Below are positions 36,261 to 43,538 of a stretch of 50,834 nt of DNA, piece after piece. The position numbers and the translations under genes were made by a program. This stretch comes from a virus: positions 1 through 50,834 of the IMG/VR virus record IMGVR_UViG_3300024261_000046; one strand, given 5' to 3'. Numbering within the stretch: position 1 is the first letter of the stretch; the number at the start of each line of letters is the position of its first letter. The notes below the pieces were generated by a model. It was not told where the DNA came from and searched no databases. It saw only the letters and a program-made list of their open reading frames with translations.

Positions 36261-36369
36261 CGCATCCACCAGAGCGGCACGCGCCACAAGCGCGCTCTAG
36301 GCCAGCTGCCAGCGCGTCCAGCGCGCCTAGGGTCAGCAATAGGCCCAGCACCACCGCGTCACCGATCAC
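36253..36369 (-). CDS. Single-pass membrane peptide, copy B (38 aa)
   Basis: GTG 36369 gives MIGDAVVLGLLLTLGALDAL then AAGLERACGACRSGGCDA. The first 29 residues equal copy A except Asn4 to Asp4. The tail is Cys- and Gly-rich instead of Trp/Arg-rich, so duplication kept the membrane helix while changing the soluble end. It overlaps both neighbours. Confidence 0.55.
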   Translation of the reverse strand: MIGDAVVLGLLLTLGALDALAAGLERACGACRSGGCDA

Positions 36370-36370
36370 G
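36282..36370. repeat. 89-base direct repeat, copy B
   Basis: Second copy of 35817-35905. The low divergence implies a recent duplication or gene conversion. Confidence 0.9.
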
Positions 36371-36689
36371 GCTCCAGCTCCACCACAAGCGCCCGCGCAG
36401 CTAGCCCCGCCGCCGTCAGCACCCCACCCGGTCGCCCAGGCCCCAGCATCACCCGGCGCGCCCAGCGCCGCTTGACCAGCCCCACCAGCGTCGTGCGGTA
36501 CAGGCGCGGCTCCTGCGTCCTCGGGCCGTCGCGCAGCGCCCAAGGCTCAGCACCGCCCCCAGGCCAGTCGCGCAGCGCGTTGGCTGCGCCGTAGGTCATG
36601 CCGTCGGGTAGGTCGGGGCACCGCTCGCAGTAGTCCCGTGCCCCCGTCCCCATCTTCGCTGGCGCTCGGCACAGCTCCCCACAACGCAT
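36366..36689 (-). CDS. Small cysteine-containing protein
   Basis: This 107-residue protein (MRCGELCRAPAKMGTGARDY, then CERCPDLPDGMTYG) has a Cys4 cluster near the N-terminus and a basic end (VKRRWARRVMLGPGRPGG). A strong ribosome binding site (GGAGGTG) precedes ATG 36689. It is the first gene of the small-gene cluster behind the intergenic gap. The C-terminal part resembles short winged-helix proteins (LYRTTLVGLVKRRWARRV). Role unknown. Confidence 0.5.
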   Translation of the reverse strand: MRCGELCRAPAKMGTGARDYCERCPDLPDGMTYGAANALRDWPGGGAEPWALRDGPRTQEPRLYRTTLVGLVKRRWARRVMLGPGRPGGVLTAAGLAARALVVELEP

Positions 36690-36832
36690 AACCCACCTCC
36701 ACGTCCAGCGCCGACCGTGCCGCGCGGGCCACCTGGGGTCAAGCGCGCAGCTGTCCTGTTAGCTGCCCGCTTAGTGTCCGCTTAGCGCGAACCCCGCTAG
36801 GTACGCTGGTTCGCGGCTATCTTCGCCCTTGA
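36690..36832. other. Intergenic gap with hairpins between RNA ligase and small genes
   Basis: GCAGCT (36747-36752) and AGCTGC (36761-36766), and GCGAACC (36787-36793) and GGTTCGC (36808-36814), form two stem-loops. CCGCTTAG is repeated at about 36768 and 36778. The gap is a candidate end of the RNA ligase transcript with a promoter for the small genes, but no clear -35/-10 pair was found. Confidence 0.4.
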
Positions 36833-37819
36833 TCACTTTTCCTGTTGCATAGGGCTCGGGCTGCCGGTGTCGGTGGGGAGCACGAGGCTGGCCTGTTTCA
36901 CGGCGTCTTTCCAGTAGGTCAGGGCGCGTCCGTTGACCCCCTTCACCAGTAGCTTCCAGGTGAGTCCAGACGCCTCGATGTTGTCCGTGCACTCCCGCTC
37001 AACGTCCCCCGCGAACCAGCGGAGGAAGTGGGAGGTGGAGGTCATATCGAGGGGGTAGCCCATCTCCTCGACGTACTCCACCCCCTGGGCCAGCCGGTGG
37101 GGGGTGACCGCGAAGTTGAGGAAGGTCAGGACGTTCTCCAGGACCTCGGGGGTCGAGCGCTCGCCCTTCTCCTTGGGCTTCGTGGCGCGGTGTTTCTCCC
37201 CCTTGCTCTTGAAGTAGAGTTCGGGGGGGTTACCGCCCAGAGGGACCCAGACGACCCCCTCCCCGATGCCCGTGAGGTCCCACTGGGCAGCCCAGGGGCA
37301 CTGGAACTCCACCCTCTCGGTCAGGAGCGTGGCCTCCTCCGCAGCCTTCTTCACGCTGGCGGGGTCCTGGAAGTCGATCTCCAGGTAGCCTGCGGGCTGG
37401 GCGAGGTAGACCGGGGCCGACCACTGGGGGTCTACCCCGCACATCGGGATGTACCCCGCCTCCTCCTTCCATGCCGTGAACACCACGAATTGGCGGGAGG
37501 GGAGCTTGTGGATCGCGCACCCCTTCTGGATACCAGGGCCACACCACTCCCCGAAGTAGGTGATGTCCTGCCCCCGCGCAACGTCCCGGAAGAAGTCCGC
37601 GTTCTTGTCCACGAAGGACGCAAAGCCAAGGTTGTCGTCCCCCACGACGAGGGGGCGGTTCCGGGACTGGGCGGTGACGACCCCCTCGGGGGTGACGTGG
37701 ACTCCTCCGTTGGTCCCGTGGAGCTTCACTGTCCCCCGGAAGGACACCTTCCCGATGCCCCTGGGGGCTGCCCACTTGAACACCTGGGAGAGGCTCCCGA
37801 TGTGCGTGTATTTCTTCAC
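36833..37819 (-). CDS. Rnl2-like RNA ligase (328 aa)
   Basis: This protein carries nucleotidyltransferase ligase motifs in order: motif I KLHGTN (32-37, Lys32 adenylated), motif III region FGEWCGPGIQKG (89-100), motif IV GEGVVWVP (186-193) and motif V FKSKGEKH (203-210). The KxHG variant marks the RNA-editing/Rnl2 family of RNA ligases, which seal nicked or cut RNAs; T4 ligases repair tRNAs cut by host defence nucleases. The C-terminus is helical. GTG 37819 has GGAG eight bases before it. Codon use favours CTC, TCC, GGG and CCC, unlike neighbouring genes, suggesting a different origin. Confidence 0.85.
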   Translation of the reverse strand: MKKYTHIGSLSQVFKWAAPRGIGKVSFRGTVKLHGTNGGVHVTPEGVVTAQSRNRPLVVGDDNLGFASFVDKNADFFRDVARGQDITYFGEWCGPGIQKGCAIHKLPSRQFVVFTAWKEEAGYIPMCGVDPQWSAPVYLAQPAGYLEIDFQDPASVKKAAEEATLLTERVEFQCPWAAQWDLTGIGEGVVWVPLGGNPPELYFKSKGEKHRATKPKEKGERSTPEVLENVLTFLNFAVTPHRLAQGVEYVEEMGYPLDMTSTSHFLRWFAGDVERECTDNIEASGLTWKLLVKGVNGRALTYWKDAVKQASLVLPTDTGSPSPMQQEK

Positions 37820-37907
37820 CCGTATTTCTCCTTCAGTCTCGTCAGTTGCTCCCGCTCAATCCGTTCAGCCGCTCAGCGCCGCCGTCCAGCTAGCCCTCAT
37901 CTAGTCG

Positions 37908-38126
37908 CTAGTCGATTAGGCCCAGCGCCTCGCAGGCCACACCGCCCGCGCCATTCGCCGACCCCACCAGCTTGCGGGTGGCGCGCTCCAGCGACCCCAC
38001 ACACCTCACCAGCTCCGCGTGGTCTTCGACCCGGGCCGCGACCCTCGCGCGCCGCAGAGCGACCCGCACAGCCTGCCACGGCTCGTCCATGCCGCTGGTG
38101 TCCACCACGCCGTCCAGGGTCGTCAC
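37908..38126 (-). CDS. Small helical protein of unknown function
   Basis: GTG 38126 overlaps the upstream stop (GTGA) and gives 72 residues, including MDEPWQAVRVALRRARVAAR and HAELVRCVGSLERATRKLV. It is mainly amphipathic helix. It ends about 90 bases before the RNA ligase start. No homology is recognised. Confidence 0.5.
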   Translation of the reverse strand: MTTLDGVVDTSGMDEPWQAVRVALRRARVAARVEDHAELVRCVGSLERATRKLVGSANGAGGVACEALGLID

Positions 38127-38377
38127 GCCGACCACACCGGGAACGCTGGCCGCACCCCCTCCACCACCGACGGCTGCCCGTCAGCGTCCACCACCACGCA
38201 CACCTGGGGGGCGAAGGTCTGCGACGGCTTGCCCAGGTCCACAGCCCCGCACGCCTTCAGCAGCTCCCACAGGCTATGCGCCGTCCCCGCGTCCGTCGCC
38301 ACCTGTAGCAGCTTGCCGCCTGGGGTCGTCCAGGCTAACCCCGTTGTGAGCGGCTGTAGCTCGATGCCCTCGCTCAT
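38123..38377 (-). CDS. Small protein of unknown function
   Basis: From ATG 38377 this is an 84-residue protein: MSEGIELQPLTTGLAWTTPG, GKLLQVATDAGTAHSLWELL, then a beta-like QTFAPQVCVVVDADGQPSVV. The start overlaps the membrane peptide stop (ATGA). Composition indicates a soluble folded protein; no family is recognised. Confidence 0.5.
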   Translation of the reverse strand: MSEGIELQPLTTGLAWTTPGGKLLQVATDAGTAHSLWELLKACGAVDLGKPSQTFAPQVCVVVDADGQPSVVEGVRPAFPVWSA

Positions 38378-38505
38378 CGCGCCACCATCCACACGGTCAG
38401 CCCGGCGCAGCCCAGGGCCAGCAGGGCCAACACCACGTTCCACGCCAGCTGCGCCAGCGCCAAGCCCAGGGCCAGCACCACCACGCCAGCCGCTTTAATC
38501 CTCAT
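38374..38505 (-). CDS. Two-helix membrane peptide (43 aa)
   Basis: The gene reads MRIKAAGVVVLALGLALAQL then AWNVVLALLALGCAGLTVWM, ending VAR. It has two hydrophobic helices separated by a short turn at AWN. ATG 38505 lies inside the methyltransferase end, with GGAGG just ahead. A similar peptide is on the plus strand at 47653-47781. Small hairpin membrane proteins of this kind can be holins, but size and charge do not prove that. Confidence 0.6.
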   Translation of the reverse strand: MRIKAAGVVVLALGLALAQLAWNVVLALLALGCAGLTVWMVAR

Positions 38506-39967
38506 CGTCAGCCTCCAGCTCCACGTGCTTGATACGCCCTACTGCGATTCTCACACTCTCAGGATCACGCTCAATGCCCATGAAAAACACACCTTCGCGA
38601 ACAGCCGCAACACCCGTTGTCCCGCTGCCTGTGAACGGGTCCAACACCACGCCGCCCCGTGGGGTCACTAACCGCACCAGCCACCGCATCAGGTCAACGG
38701 GTTTGACCGTGGGGTGTGTGTTGGCGCGCTTCTGCCCATCTGGCGCAACCAGCCCCGCCTCGCGTTCGGCGCGGCGCGGCTTCGGGACGTATCTGAACCT
38801 GAAAGACGGAAAGAACCGCGCCGCCGTGCCGGTGTCGCCCAGGCCACCTGTCGCACCTGCCGTCGCAGCCCTTTTACCTCCACCGCTCTGCTCGCCCAGC
38901 GTGCCGACTGCGCAGCCCTCGACACAGCCCGCGCCGTTGTTGTCGCCGTCGCAGCCGGGGGGGTGGGCGAGCAGGACGTTCGGGGGCCAGCGCCCCCGTG
39001 TGAGCTGCCCAGAGCCCGGCGTATTGCAACGCTCCATCTGGGCGGCGTCGTCCCTGGTCGTAGCTACCCTACACCCGTCCACGTTCAGGCCGCCGACCCC
39101 ATGCTCCAGCACGTTCGCAGCGACGGTGCCGCTCAGCGGCTTGCGGCAGAGCAGGATGGGCTCGGCGGCAGGCTTGAGCGCGGTGCCCCAGCCGTCCCAC
39201 TGGCGCGCGGCGTCGGTTGCGGGCGCGGTGATATCGCCGCCGATCGCACCGAGGCGGCTCCCCGCAAAACCGCCCATATCCCTAACGTGCGAGCCGACTT
39301 TGGCGCGGTCGGCCGCCGCAAGGAGTGGTTGCCACGCTTCGGACAGTGCAGGCAACGCGCGAGCCAGTGCTGGCCAGTGCCGGGCCGCCGGGAACTGATG
39401 GTGTTCCCAATTCCAGCACGCGCCAGAGCGCGTACCCACTACCTGCTCGCTCACGTCGGCTCTAGACATTCCAGCCGATGCGCGGGCCGCCGCAAGCTCT
39501 GCGGCGAACCTGTCATGCGCCACGACACCCGGTCGCGCGTCAATCGCCTTCGACACGTCCAGCGACTTCGGGAACCCGGTTCCGTAAAGCCACTGGAGCG
39601 AGTCGCGTACCTCGAAGCCTGCCAGCCGCAGCGCCATGCCCATCAGGTCAACGGTGCGCGACCCGGCGAACGCGAGTAGGTGGCCACCGGGCTTGAGCAC
39701 GCGCAGGCACTCACGCCACACGCGCGGACCCGGCACCCACGAATCCCACGCGCGGCCCATGAATCCACCACCGGCCGCCTCGTGCTCGTCGCCGTCGAGC
39801 CACGCCCGCAGGCACGCCGCGACCTTCGCCGGGCTCGTGTCGCCCAGCCCATACGGCGGGTCGGTGACGATGGCGTCAACGCTCGCGTCGGGCAGCAGTT
39901 GCAGGTAGTCCTTGCAATCAGCATGCACCACAGCCGCCCGGTCCCCGATGGTGATCACTTCACTCAT
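38495..39967 (-). CDS. DNA methyltransferase with an inserted HTH (490 aa)
   Basis: Catalytic motif IV DPPYGLGD (36-43) comes early and the SAM-binding motif DPFTGSGTTGVAA (443-455) comes late, the circular order of beta-class amino methyltransferases, which methylate N6-adenine or N4-cytosine. Residues about 152-208 contain a helix-turn-helix (ASAGMSRADVSEQVVGTRSG), an XRE-like DNA-binding insertion absent from ordinary family members. A Cys-rich, Gly-rich loop (CDGDNNGAGCVEGCAVGTLG) is near 340-360. The end VELEADDED is repeated in the upstream gene. ATG 39967 is preferred for its GGAGG spacing. Confidence 0.85.
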   Translation of the reverse strand: MSEVITIGDRAAVVHADCKDYLQLLPDASVDAIVTDPPYGLGDTSPAKVAACLRAWLDGDEHEAAGGGFMGRAWDSWVPGPRVWRECLRVLKPGGHLLAFAGSRTVDLMGMALRLAGFEVRDSLQWLYGTGFPKSLDVSKAIDARPGVVAHDRFAAELAAARASAGMSRADVSEQVVGTRSGACWNWEHHQFPAARHWPALARALPALSEAWQPLLAAADRAKVGSHVRDMGGFAGSRLGAIGGDITAPATDAARQWDGWGTALKPAAEPILLCRKPLSGTVAANVLEHGVGGLNVDGCRVATTRDDAAQMERCNTPGSGQLTRGRWPPNVLLAHPPGCDGDNNGAGCVEGCAVGTLGEQSGGGKRAATAGATGGLGDTGTAARFFPSFRFRYVPKPRRAEREAGLVAPDGQKRANTHPTVKPVDLMRWLVRLVTPRGGVVLDPFTGSGTTGVAAVREGVFFMGIERDPESVRIAVGRIKHVELEADDED

Positions 39968-40796
39968 CATCAGCCTCCAGCTCCACGCGGGCCTGCACCG
40001 TCAGCGCGCCCGCCAATCCATCGCCCAGCTCCGCGAGCTGGGACACGTCCACGCCGAACTGCTTAGCCGCCAGCGCCACAGGGTCCACCACGGCCACCTG
40101 GGCCACGTTGATCGTGGTCTGCGCCCCAGCCGCCTCGGCCCCCATATCCGCACCGATCAAGGCCGCTTGCCGCTTCTGGGCCTCGATAGCCACCTTGAGC
40201 AACGCCGAAGCGTCCCGCGCCTCATCGACACCCTCAAGCCGCCGCAGCGCCTCCACCTGTACCCGGTGAGCATCCCACCACAGGCGCTCGCGCCGGGTGG
40301 CCACGATGGCAGGCGTCAGCGCGTCGTAACGCCCCCGCGTCTCTTTGTTGAGCGCCTGGGTCGTGTGTAGCGGTAGCCCCGTCGCCTTCGCGATCTCGCC
40401 CAGCGTCAGCCCACGCCCGCGCGCCTCGCTGACCACGCGGCCCCATTCGTGCCAGACCGTGCCAACGCGGGCACCGCGCGCAGGCAGCTCCACAGGCACC
40501 ATGATCCCCGACCACGGCCCCCCCAGCTCCATTTCACGCAGCACAGGCCCCTCCGTAGGAGGGGGGGCACGCTTGCTCTTTTTCTTGAGTGATTGCGGTG
40601 GGTTGTCTGCCGGAAGCTCAGGCAACATAGCAGGTTTGTTGACACGGCACCAGCGCCCCCAGCCGTCCAGGCTCACCCAGCGCCCACCGCTCTGCCCAGG
40701 GCGCACCCACCGCACGCGGCCCGGCTCCACGGCCACCACTACGCGCCCCGGCCCGTCCACGGGCTGCCAGTAGCTCCCGACTGCGGGCTCAGTCAC
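39960..40796 (-). CDS. HTH protein, possible small terminase subunit or regulator
   Basis: GTG 40796 gives 278 residues (MTEPAVGSYWQPVDGPGRVV). After a beta-rich start and basic linker (LKKKSKRAPPPTEG), an HTH lies in GLTLGEIAKATGLPLHTTQA, then a helical stretch VEALRRLEGVDEARDASALL, KVAIEAQKRQAALIGADMGA. This HTH followed by a helix ending in LIGA/LLGL recalls phage small terminases and related HTH adaptors. The gene is nine kb from the large terminase, so the assignment is tentative; a transcription regulator is equally possible. It ends VELEADDE, like the methyltransferase. Confidence 0.5.
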   Translation of the reverse strand: MTEPAVGSYWQPVDGPGRVVVAVEPGRVRWVRPGQSGGRWVSLDGWGRWCRVNKPAMLPELPADNPPQSLKKKSKRAPPPTEGPVLREMELGGPWSGIMVPVELPARGARVGTVWHEWGRVVSEARGRGLTLGEIAKATGLPLHTTQALNKETRGRYDALTPAIVATRRERLWWDAHRVQVEALRRLEGVDEARDASALLKVAIEAQKRQAALIGADMGAEAAGAQTTINVAQVAVVDPVALAAKQFGVDVSQLAELGDGLAGALTVQARVELEADDE

Positions 40797-41388
40797 GGGC
40801 CAACAGCCCCCGCCACACCTTGAGCGTGCCGACCACGCTGTCCACGCCCACCCCGCGCAGCAGCTTAGCGCAGCGGTCCAGCGCCGCCACCAGCGGGTCA
40901 AGCGGACGACCCAGCGCCATCTCCAGCGCCAGCAGGATGGGCTCCACCAAATCCGCCGTGCCGCGCCCCTCCAGCTCGGCCTGCTGCAAGTACATCAGCA
41001 GATCGCCTAGCTCCTGCTCAGCGTCAACCACCGGGTCGCGGCCGTTGTCTGCGCGGAGCTGGGTGCCGTACTTGTCCCGGCCGAAGGCGTCACGCGCCCG
41101 CACCAGCGCAGCGGTGTTGATAGCGCCCCGGTCGTGCAGGTGGCGCAACAGGTGCGGTGTCACCGCCTCCCCCCCGCTCTTGGGGGGGCGCTCAGGCAAG
41201 CTGACCCAGCCCCACAACACGCCGTCAGGCCCGCACACGCTACAAGCGCCCAGGCCATCGCACTCGGGGCACGCCATCGGCGCGGGGCTACGGCCCCGCT
41301 CTCGCAGCTTGTCACGGCAGCCTGGGCACCGGGGGTTACCCCCGTCCGGCGCGCCGCACATACCCCCACCGCTATGCCCTACATCCAC
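40789..41388 (-). CDS. MazG-like nucleotide pyrophosphohydrolase with zinc ribbon
   Basis: The 199-residue protein has an N-terminal Cys cluster (CPGCRDKL, CPECDGLGACSVCG) and a central helical domain. The segment AFGRDKYGTQLRADNGRDP followed by DAEQELGDLLMYLQQAELE contains the ExxD-type metal site of all-alpha NTP pyrophosphohydrolases; phage MazG-like proteins with KYGTxL..NGR and DAxQE have the same layout. Such enzymes adjust nucleotide pools, in some phages to favour unusual bases. A second half (residues 145-199) is an unassigned helical domain. ATG 41388 overlaps the transglycosylase end by ten bases. Confidence 0.6.
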   Translation of the reverse strand: MDVGHSGGGMCGAPDGGNPRCPGCRDKLRERGRSPAPMACPECDGLGACSVCGPDGVLWGWVSLPERPPKSGGEAVTPHLLRHLHDRGAINTAALVRARDAFGRDKYGTQLRADNGRDPVVDAEQELGDLLMYLQQAELEGRGTADLVEPILLALEMALGRPLDPLVAALDRCAKLLRGVGVDSVVGTLKVWRGLLARD

Positions 41389-41783
41389 CCCACGACCCTC
41401 TCAGCATAGGCCCAGGCCAGCGGCCCCGGCCTGTTACCTGCGTTGTACCTCGCGATGCCCTCCAGGGCACCGTAGCGGCCCGTCAGCGCCGCCAGCGCCC
41501 CAACCCCTGCCGCTACCAAGTCACAGCCCTCTAGCACGCGCTCAGGGCACCACCAGCGCGGGATCACCTGCATCGGCCCCACAGCCTGCGCGGAGCTGAC
41601 CGCGCCAGCGTCCAGCCGCGACTCGTGAAAGGCAAGCGAGACGGCCAGCCCAGGGTCAACCCCGTGCGCCACAGCCTGCGCCGTCACGTCCACGCACACC
41701 AGCGCACGCGCAGGCAGGTCGGTGGCGTGCTCGCCCGCCAGCGCCAGCAGCGCGACCACGCACGGCTTGGTCAGCCACCACAT
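41379..41783 (-). CDS. Lytic transglycosylase (SLT-like), membrane-anchored
   Basis: ATG 41783 gives 134 residues, starting with an N-terminal hydrophobic segment (MWWLTKPCVVALLALAGEHA) that serves as signal or anchor. Glu54 in AVSLAFHESRLDAG is the likely catalytic acid, followed by AQAVGPMQVIPRWWCPE and GIARYNAGNRPGPLAWAYAE, the usual goose-lysozyme/SLT order. It would cut peptidoglycan for lysis. It is a compact version. It sits in a coupled group of small proteins (TGATG start). Confidence 0.8.
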   Translation of the reverse strand: MWWLTKPCVVALLALAGEHATDLPARALVCVDVTAQAVAHGVDPGLAVSLAFHESRLDAGAVSSAQAVGPMQVIPRWWCPERVLEGCDLVAAGVGALAALTGRYGALEGIARYNAGNRPGPLAWAYAERVVGWM

Positions 41784-42025
41784 CAGCCGCCCCGCAGCTT
41801 GTCGGCGCGCGTCTTGAGATCCACGCACACGGTATTCGCGCAGTCGACCACCACAGGGTCCACCGTGTCGCCGTACAAGGCCGCTTTCTCCATGCTGCTA
41901 CGCACATCGAACAAGCGCGCCAGCAGTTTGACCGCGTTGTCGCAGCCGTTGCCCAGCAGGTTGTTGGCAGCGTCCACCTCGCGCCGCACCTCGGCCGTGG
42001 CTCGCTGATCGTCCTCAGTGCTCAC
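41783..42025 (-). CDS. Small helical protein of unknown function
   Basis: GTG 42025 (MSTEDDQRATAEVRREVDAA) gives 80 residues overlapping the previous gene (GTGA). It is helical with two Cys (CANTVC) and no signal. As it is coupled to the transglycosylase, a lysis-related role is possible. Confidence 0.5.
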   Translation of the reverse strand: MSTEDDQRATAEVRREVDAANNLLGNGCDNAVKLLARLFDVRSSMEKAALYGDTVDPVVVDCANTVCVDLKTRADKLRGG

Positions 42026-42249
42026 TGGCTCGCCCGCCACGCGCTCAGGTCCTCTTTGCTTACCCAGCCACGCGCCACGTTGCGCCCGTCGTCAGCGAAC
42101 ACCGCGAGCAGCGAGCTGTAGCCTCGCATGGGCACCAGCTCATCGGTGGGCAGCAGCTCATCGGCCGTGTGTCGCAGGTCGGTGATCGTGATGCGCCTGG
42201 GTCGGTCGCTCGGCCCACCCGGCCCGTCGATGAATGCGGTATTGCTCAT
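42022..42249 (-). CDS. Small protein of unknown function
   Basis: This 75-residue protein reads MSNTAFIDGPGGPSDRPRRI, then TITDLRHTADELLPTDELVP and ends KEDLSAWRASQ. It is probably a small alpha/beta domain. The start overlaps the secreted protein stop (ATGA). No family is recognised. Confidence 0.5.
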   Translation of the reverse strand: MSNTAFIDGPGGPSDRPRRITITDLRHTADELLPTDELVPMRGYSSLLAVFADDGRNVARGWVSKEDLSAWRASQ

Positions 42250-42779
42250 CGGGCACGCCAGTAGACGTCAGCGTGATGGTCGCGGCGGGTTCCCGTGCGC
42301 TGATCGCGCCAGTCGTACTCGCCGAGGGTCCCGATTTGGCTCGGCTGCTTGAGCCCGGCCGGGATGGACGAGTCGCCGCTGAATTTGTAGTAGAGCGCGG
42401 TCCCGTTGCCGGGCGTGCCCGAGTAGGGATGGAATTTGACCACGATCTCGTCAGCCGCCTCGACAGTGACGGTCCACGTCCCGCCCGCGCAGGGGAACGA
42501 GCGCGATCCCGGCGTGAACTGGCACTGAAGCACAACACCGTTCACGGTGAGCGCCGCGCCTGCGGGCTCGTTCTGCCAGTAGACGTTCAGCGCGAGGATG
42601 GGCTTGTTGTCGCCGTTGCGGACCACGCCGAACGCGCGGTTGACGTACCACGGTGAGGGGCAGACGCCGCCATCAGCCTGCGCGCACGGCATCGGCACGT
42701 CAGAGTCGGTGTCGCACATCGTCGCGCCGCCGAGCGGCAGGCAGAGCACAAGCAGCACCCCGACCAGAAAGGACCGCAT
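42246..42779 (-). CDS. Secreted protein with signal peptide
   Basis: ATG 42779 has GGGGAG six bases upstream and gives about 177 residues. The N-terminus MRSFLVGVLLVLCLPLGGA is a signal peptide. The mature part has several cysteines (MCDTDS, PCAQADGGVCPSP, CQFTP, FPCAGG) that may form disulfides, and a beta-sandwich-like core (GTWTVTVEAADEIVVKFHPY). It could be a periplasmic protein, perhaps for superinfection exclusion or lysis control. Codon use (TCG, CTC) differs from head genes. Confidence 0.55.
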   Translation of the reverse strand: MRSFLVGVLLVLCLPLGGATMCDTDSDVPMPCAQADGGVCPSPWYVNRAFGVVRNGDNKPILALNVYWQNEPAGAALTVNGVVLQCQFTPGSRSFPCAGGTWTVTVEAADEIVVKFHPYSGTPGNGTALYYKFSGDSSIPAGLKQPSQIGTLGEYDWRDQRTGTRRDHHADVYWRAR

Positions 42780-42810
42780 CATCATCTCCCCAGCGGGTCA
42801 CACCCGCGCA

Positions 42811-43257
42811 TCAATCCAGGCCACCGTAACCCCAGGCGGCTAACTGGTCAAGCGCCGCGCGCCAACCGTGCACGCACGCCCAGCGCCAGCCCCGCGCACG
42901 CAGCTTGTCACCCCAGGCCCGCTGATGCGCGGACAGCTGGCCGCCCCCCACCCGCTTTAGCTCGATAGCCGATCCCCCGCGCTGCACCAAGGCGAGCACA
43001 CGCGCCAGCGCGTCAGGGCTCAGGCTCAGCAGCCGAACCACCATATCGCGCTCCAGCTGCGTCTGTGGGCGAAGCTGGTTAGGCGCATCGAAGATCAGCA
43101 GGTCAGGCACCCCCGGCTCCATACCCTCGCGCTTGAGCGCCGCACCAGCTCGCCGACCCCCTCTCAAGTTAGCCCCATTCGGCACCGCCGCAAAGCAGAT
43201 CCCCGCCCGCCGCAGCCGCCTCACCAGCTCCACCTGCTCACTATGCTCACTTGGCAT
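42811..43257 (-). CDS. VRR-NUC domain nuclease
   Basis: From ATG 43257 (MPSEHSEQVELVRRLRRAGI) the 148-residue protein matches VRR-NUC nucleases: an early SEHxEQ, AAVPNGANLRGGRRAGAALK, GVPDLLIFDAP (catalytic Asp), and IELKRVGGGQLSAHQRAWGD (Glu-x-Lys). These PD-(D/E)XK enzymes cleave branched or flapped DNA and often act as Holliday junction resolvases in phages. It lies beside the putative origin and primase. GTG 43275 would add six residues. Confidence 0.8.
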   Translation of the reverse strand: MPSEHSEQVELVRRLRRAGICFAAVPNGANLRGGRRAGAALKREGMEPGVPDLLIFDAPNQLRPQTQLERDMVVRLLSLSPDALARVLALVQRGGSAIELKRVGGGQLSAHQRAWGDKLRARGWRWACVHGWRAALDQLAAWGYGGLD

Positions 43258-43538
43258 GAAAAAACGACCCGTCACCTAAAAAAACGTAGTAATAACAACT
43301 GTTTGCAGCCGCGATTTGCCCCCTGTGCCGGGACGTGCCGAGTACCCGTCACGCGATAACCCTTACGGCTGCTGGGTTTACAGCAAAGGTGACGGGTGAC
43401 GGGTCAACCCCAGGGACCTAGATGCTGGTGCGCCTGTAGTAGAAGCTGGAGCCCTTGACCCGTCACCCGGCACATACTGGTCTTTCCCCTATCTTAACGC
43501 TGGTTTACACGCGCTGGGCACCCGGCACAACTAGTCAC
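43258..43538. other. Putative replication origin / iteron region
   Basis: No gene is visible. GGTGACGGGTCAA (43395-43407) is repeated in inverted form as TTGACCCGTCACC (43455-43467); GGTGACGG at 43388 overlaps it in tandem, GACCCGTCACC is at 43266-43276, and ACCCGTCAC is at 43344-43352. CACCCGGCACA occurs at 43464-43474 and 43519-43529. Runs of A (around 43261 and 43278) make it AT-richer than the genome. Such iterons next to a primase-helicase gene fit an origin or an operator. Confidence 0.5.

Noticed and set aside
42811-43257. Considered an integrase or resolvase showing lysogeny
   Set aside because: Motifs are those of VRR-NUC nucleases; no tyrosine or serine recombinase was found in the window.
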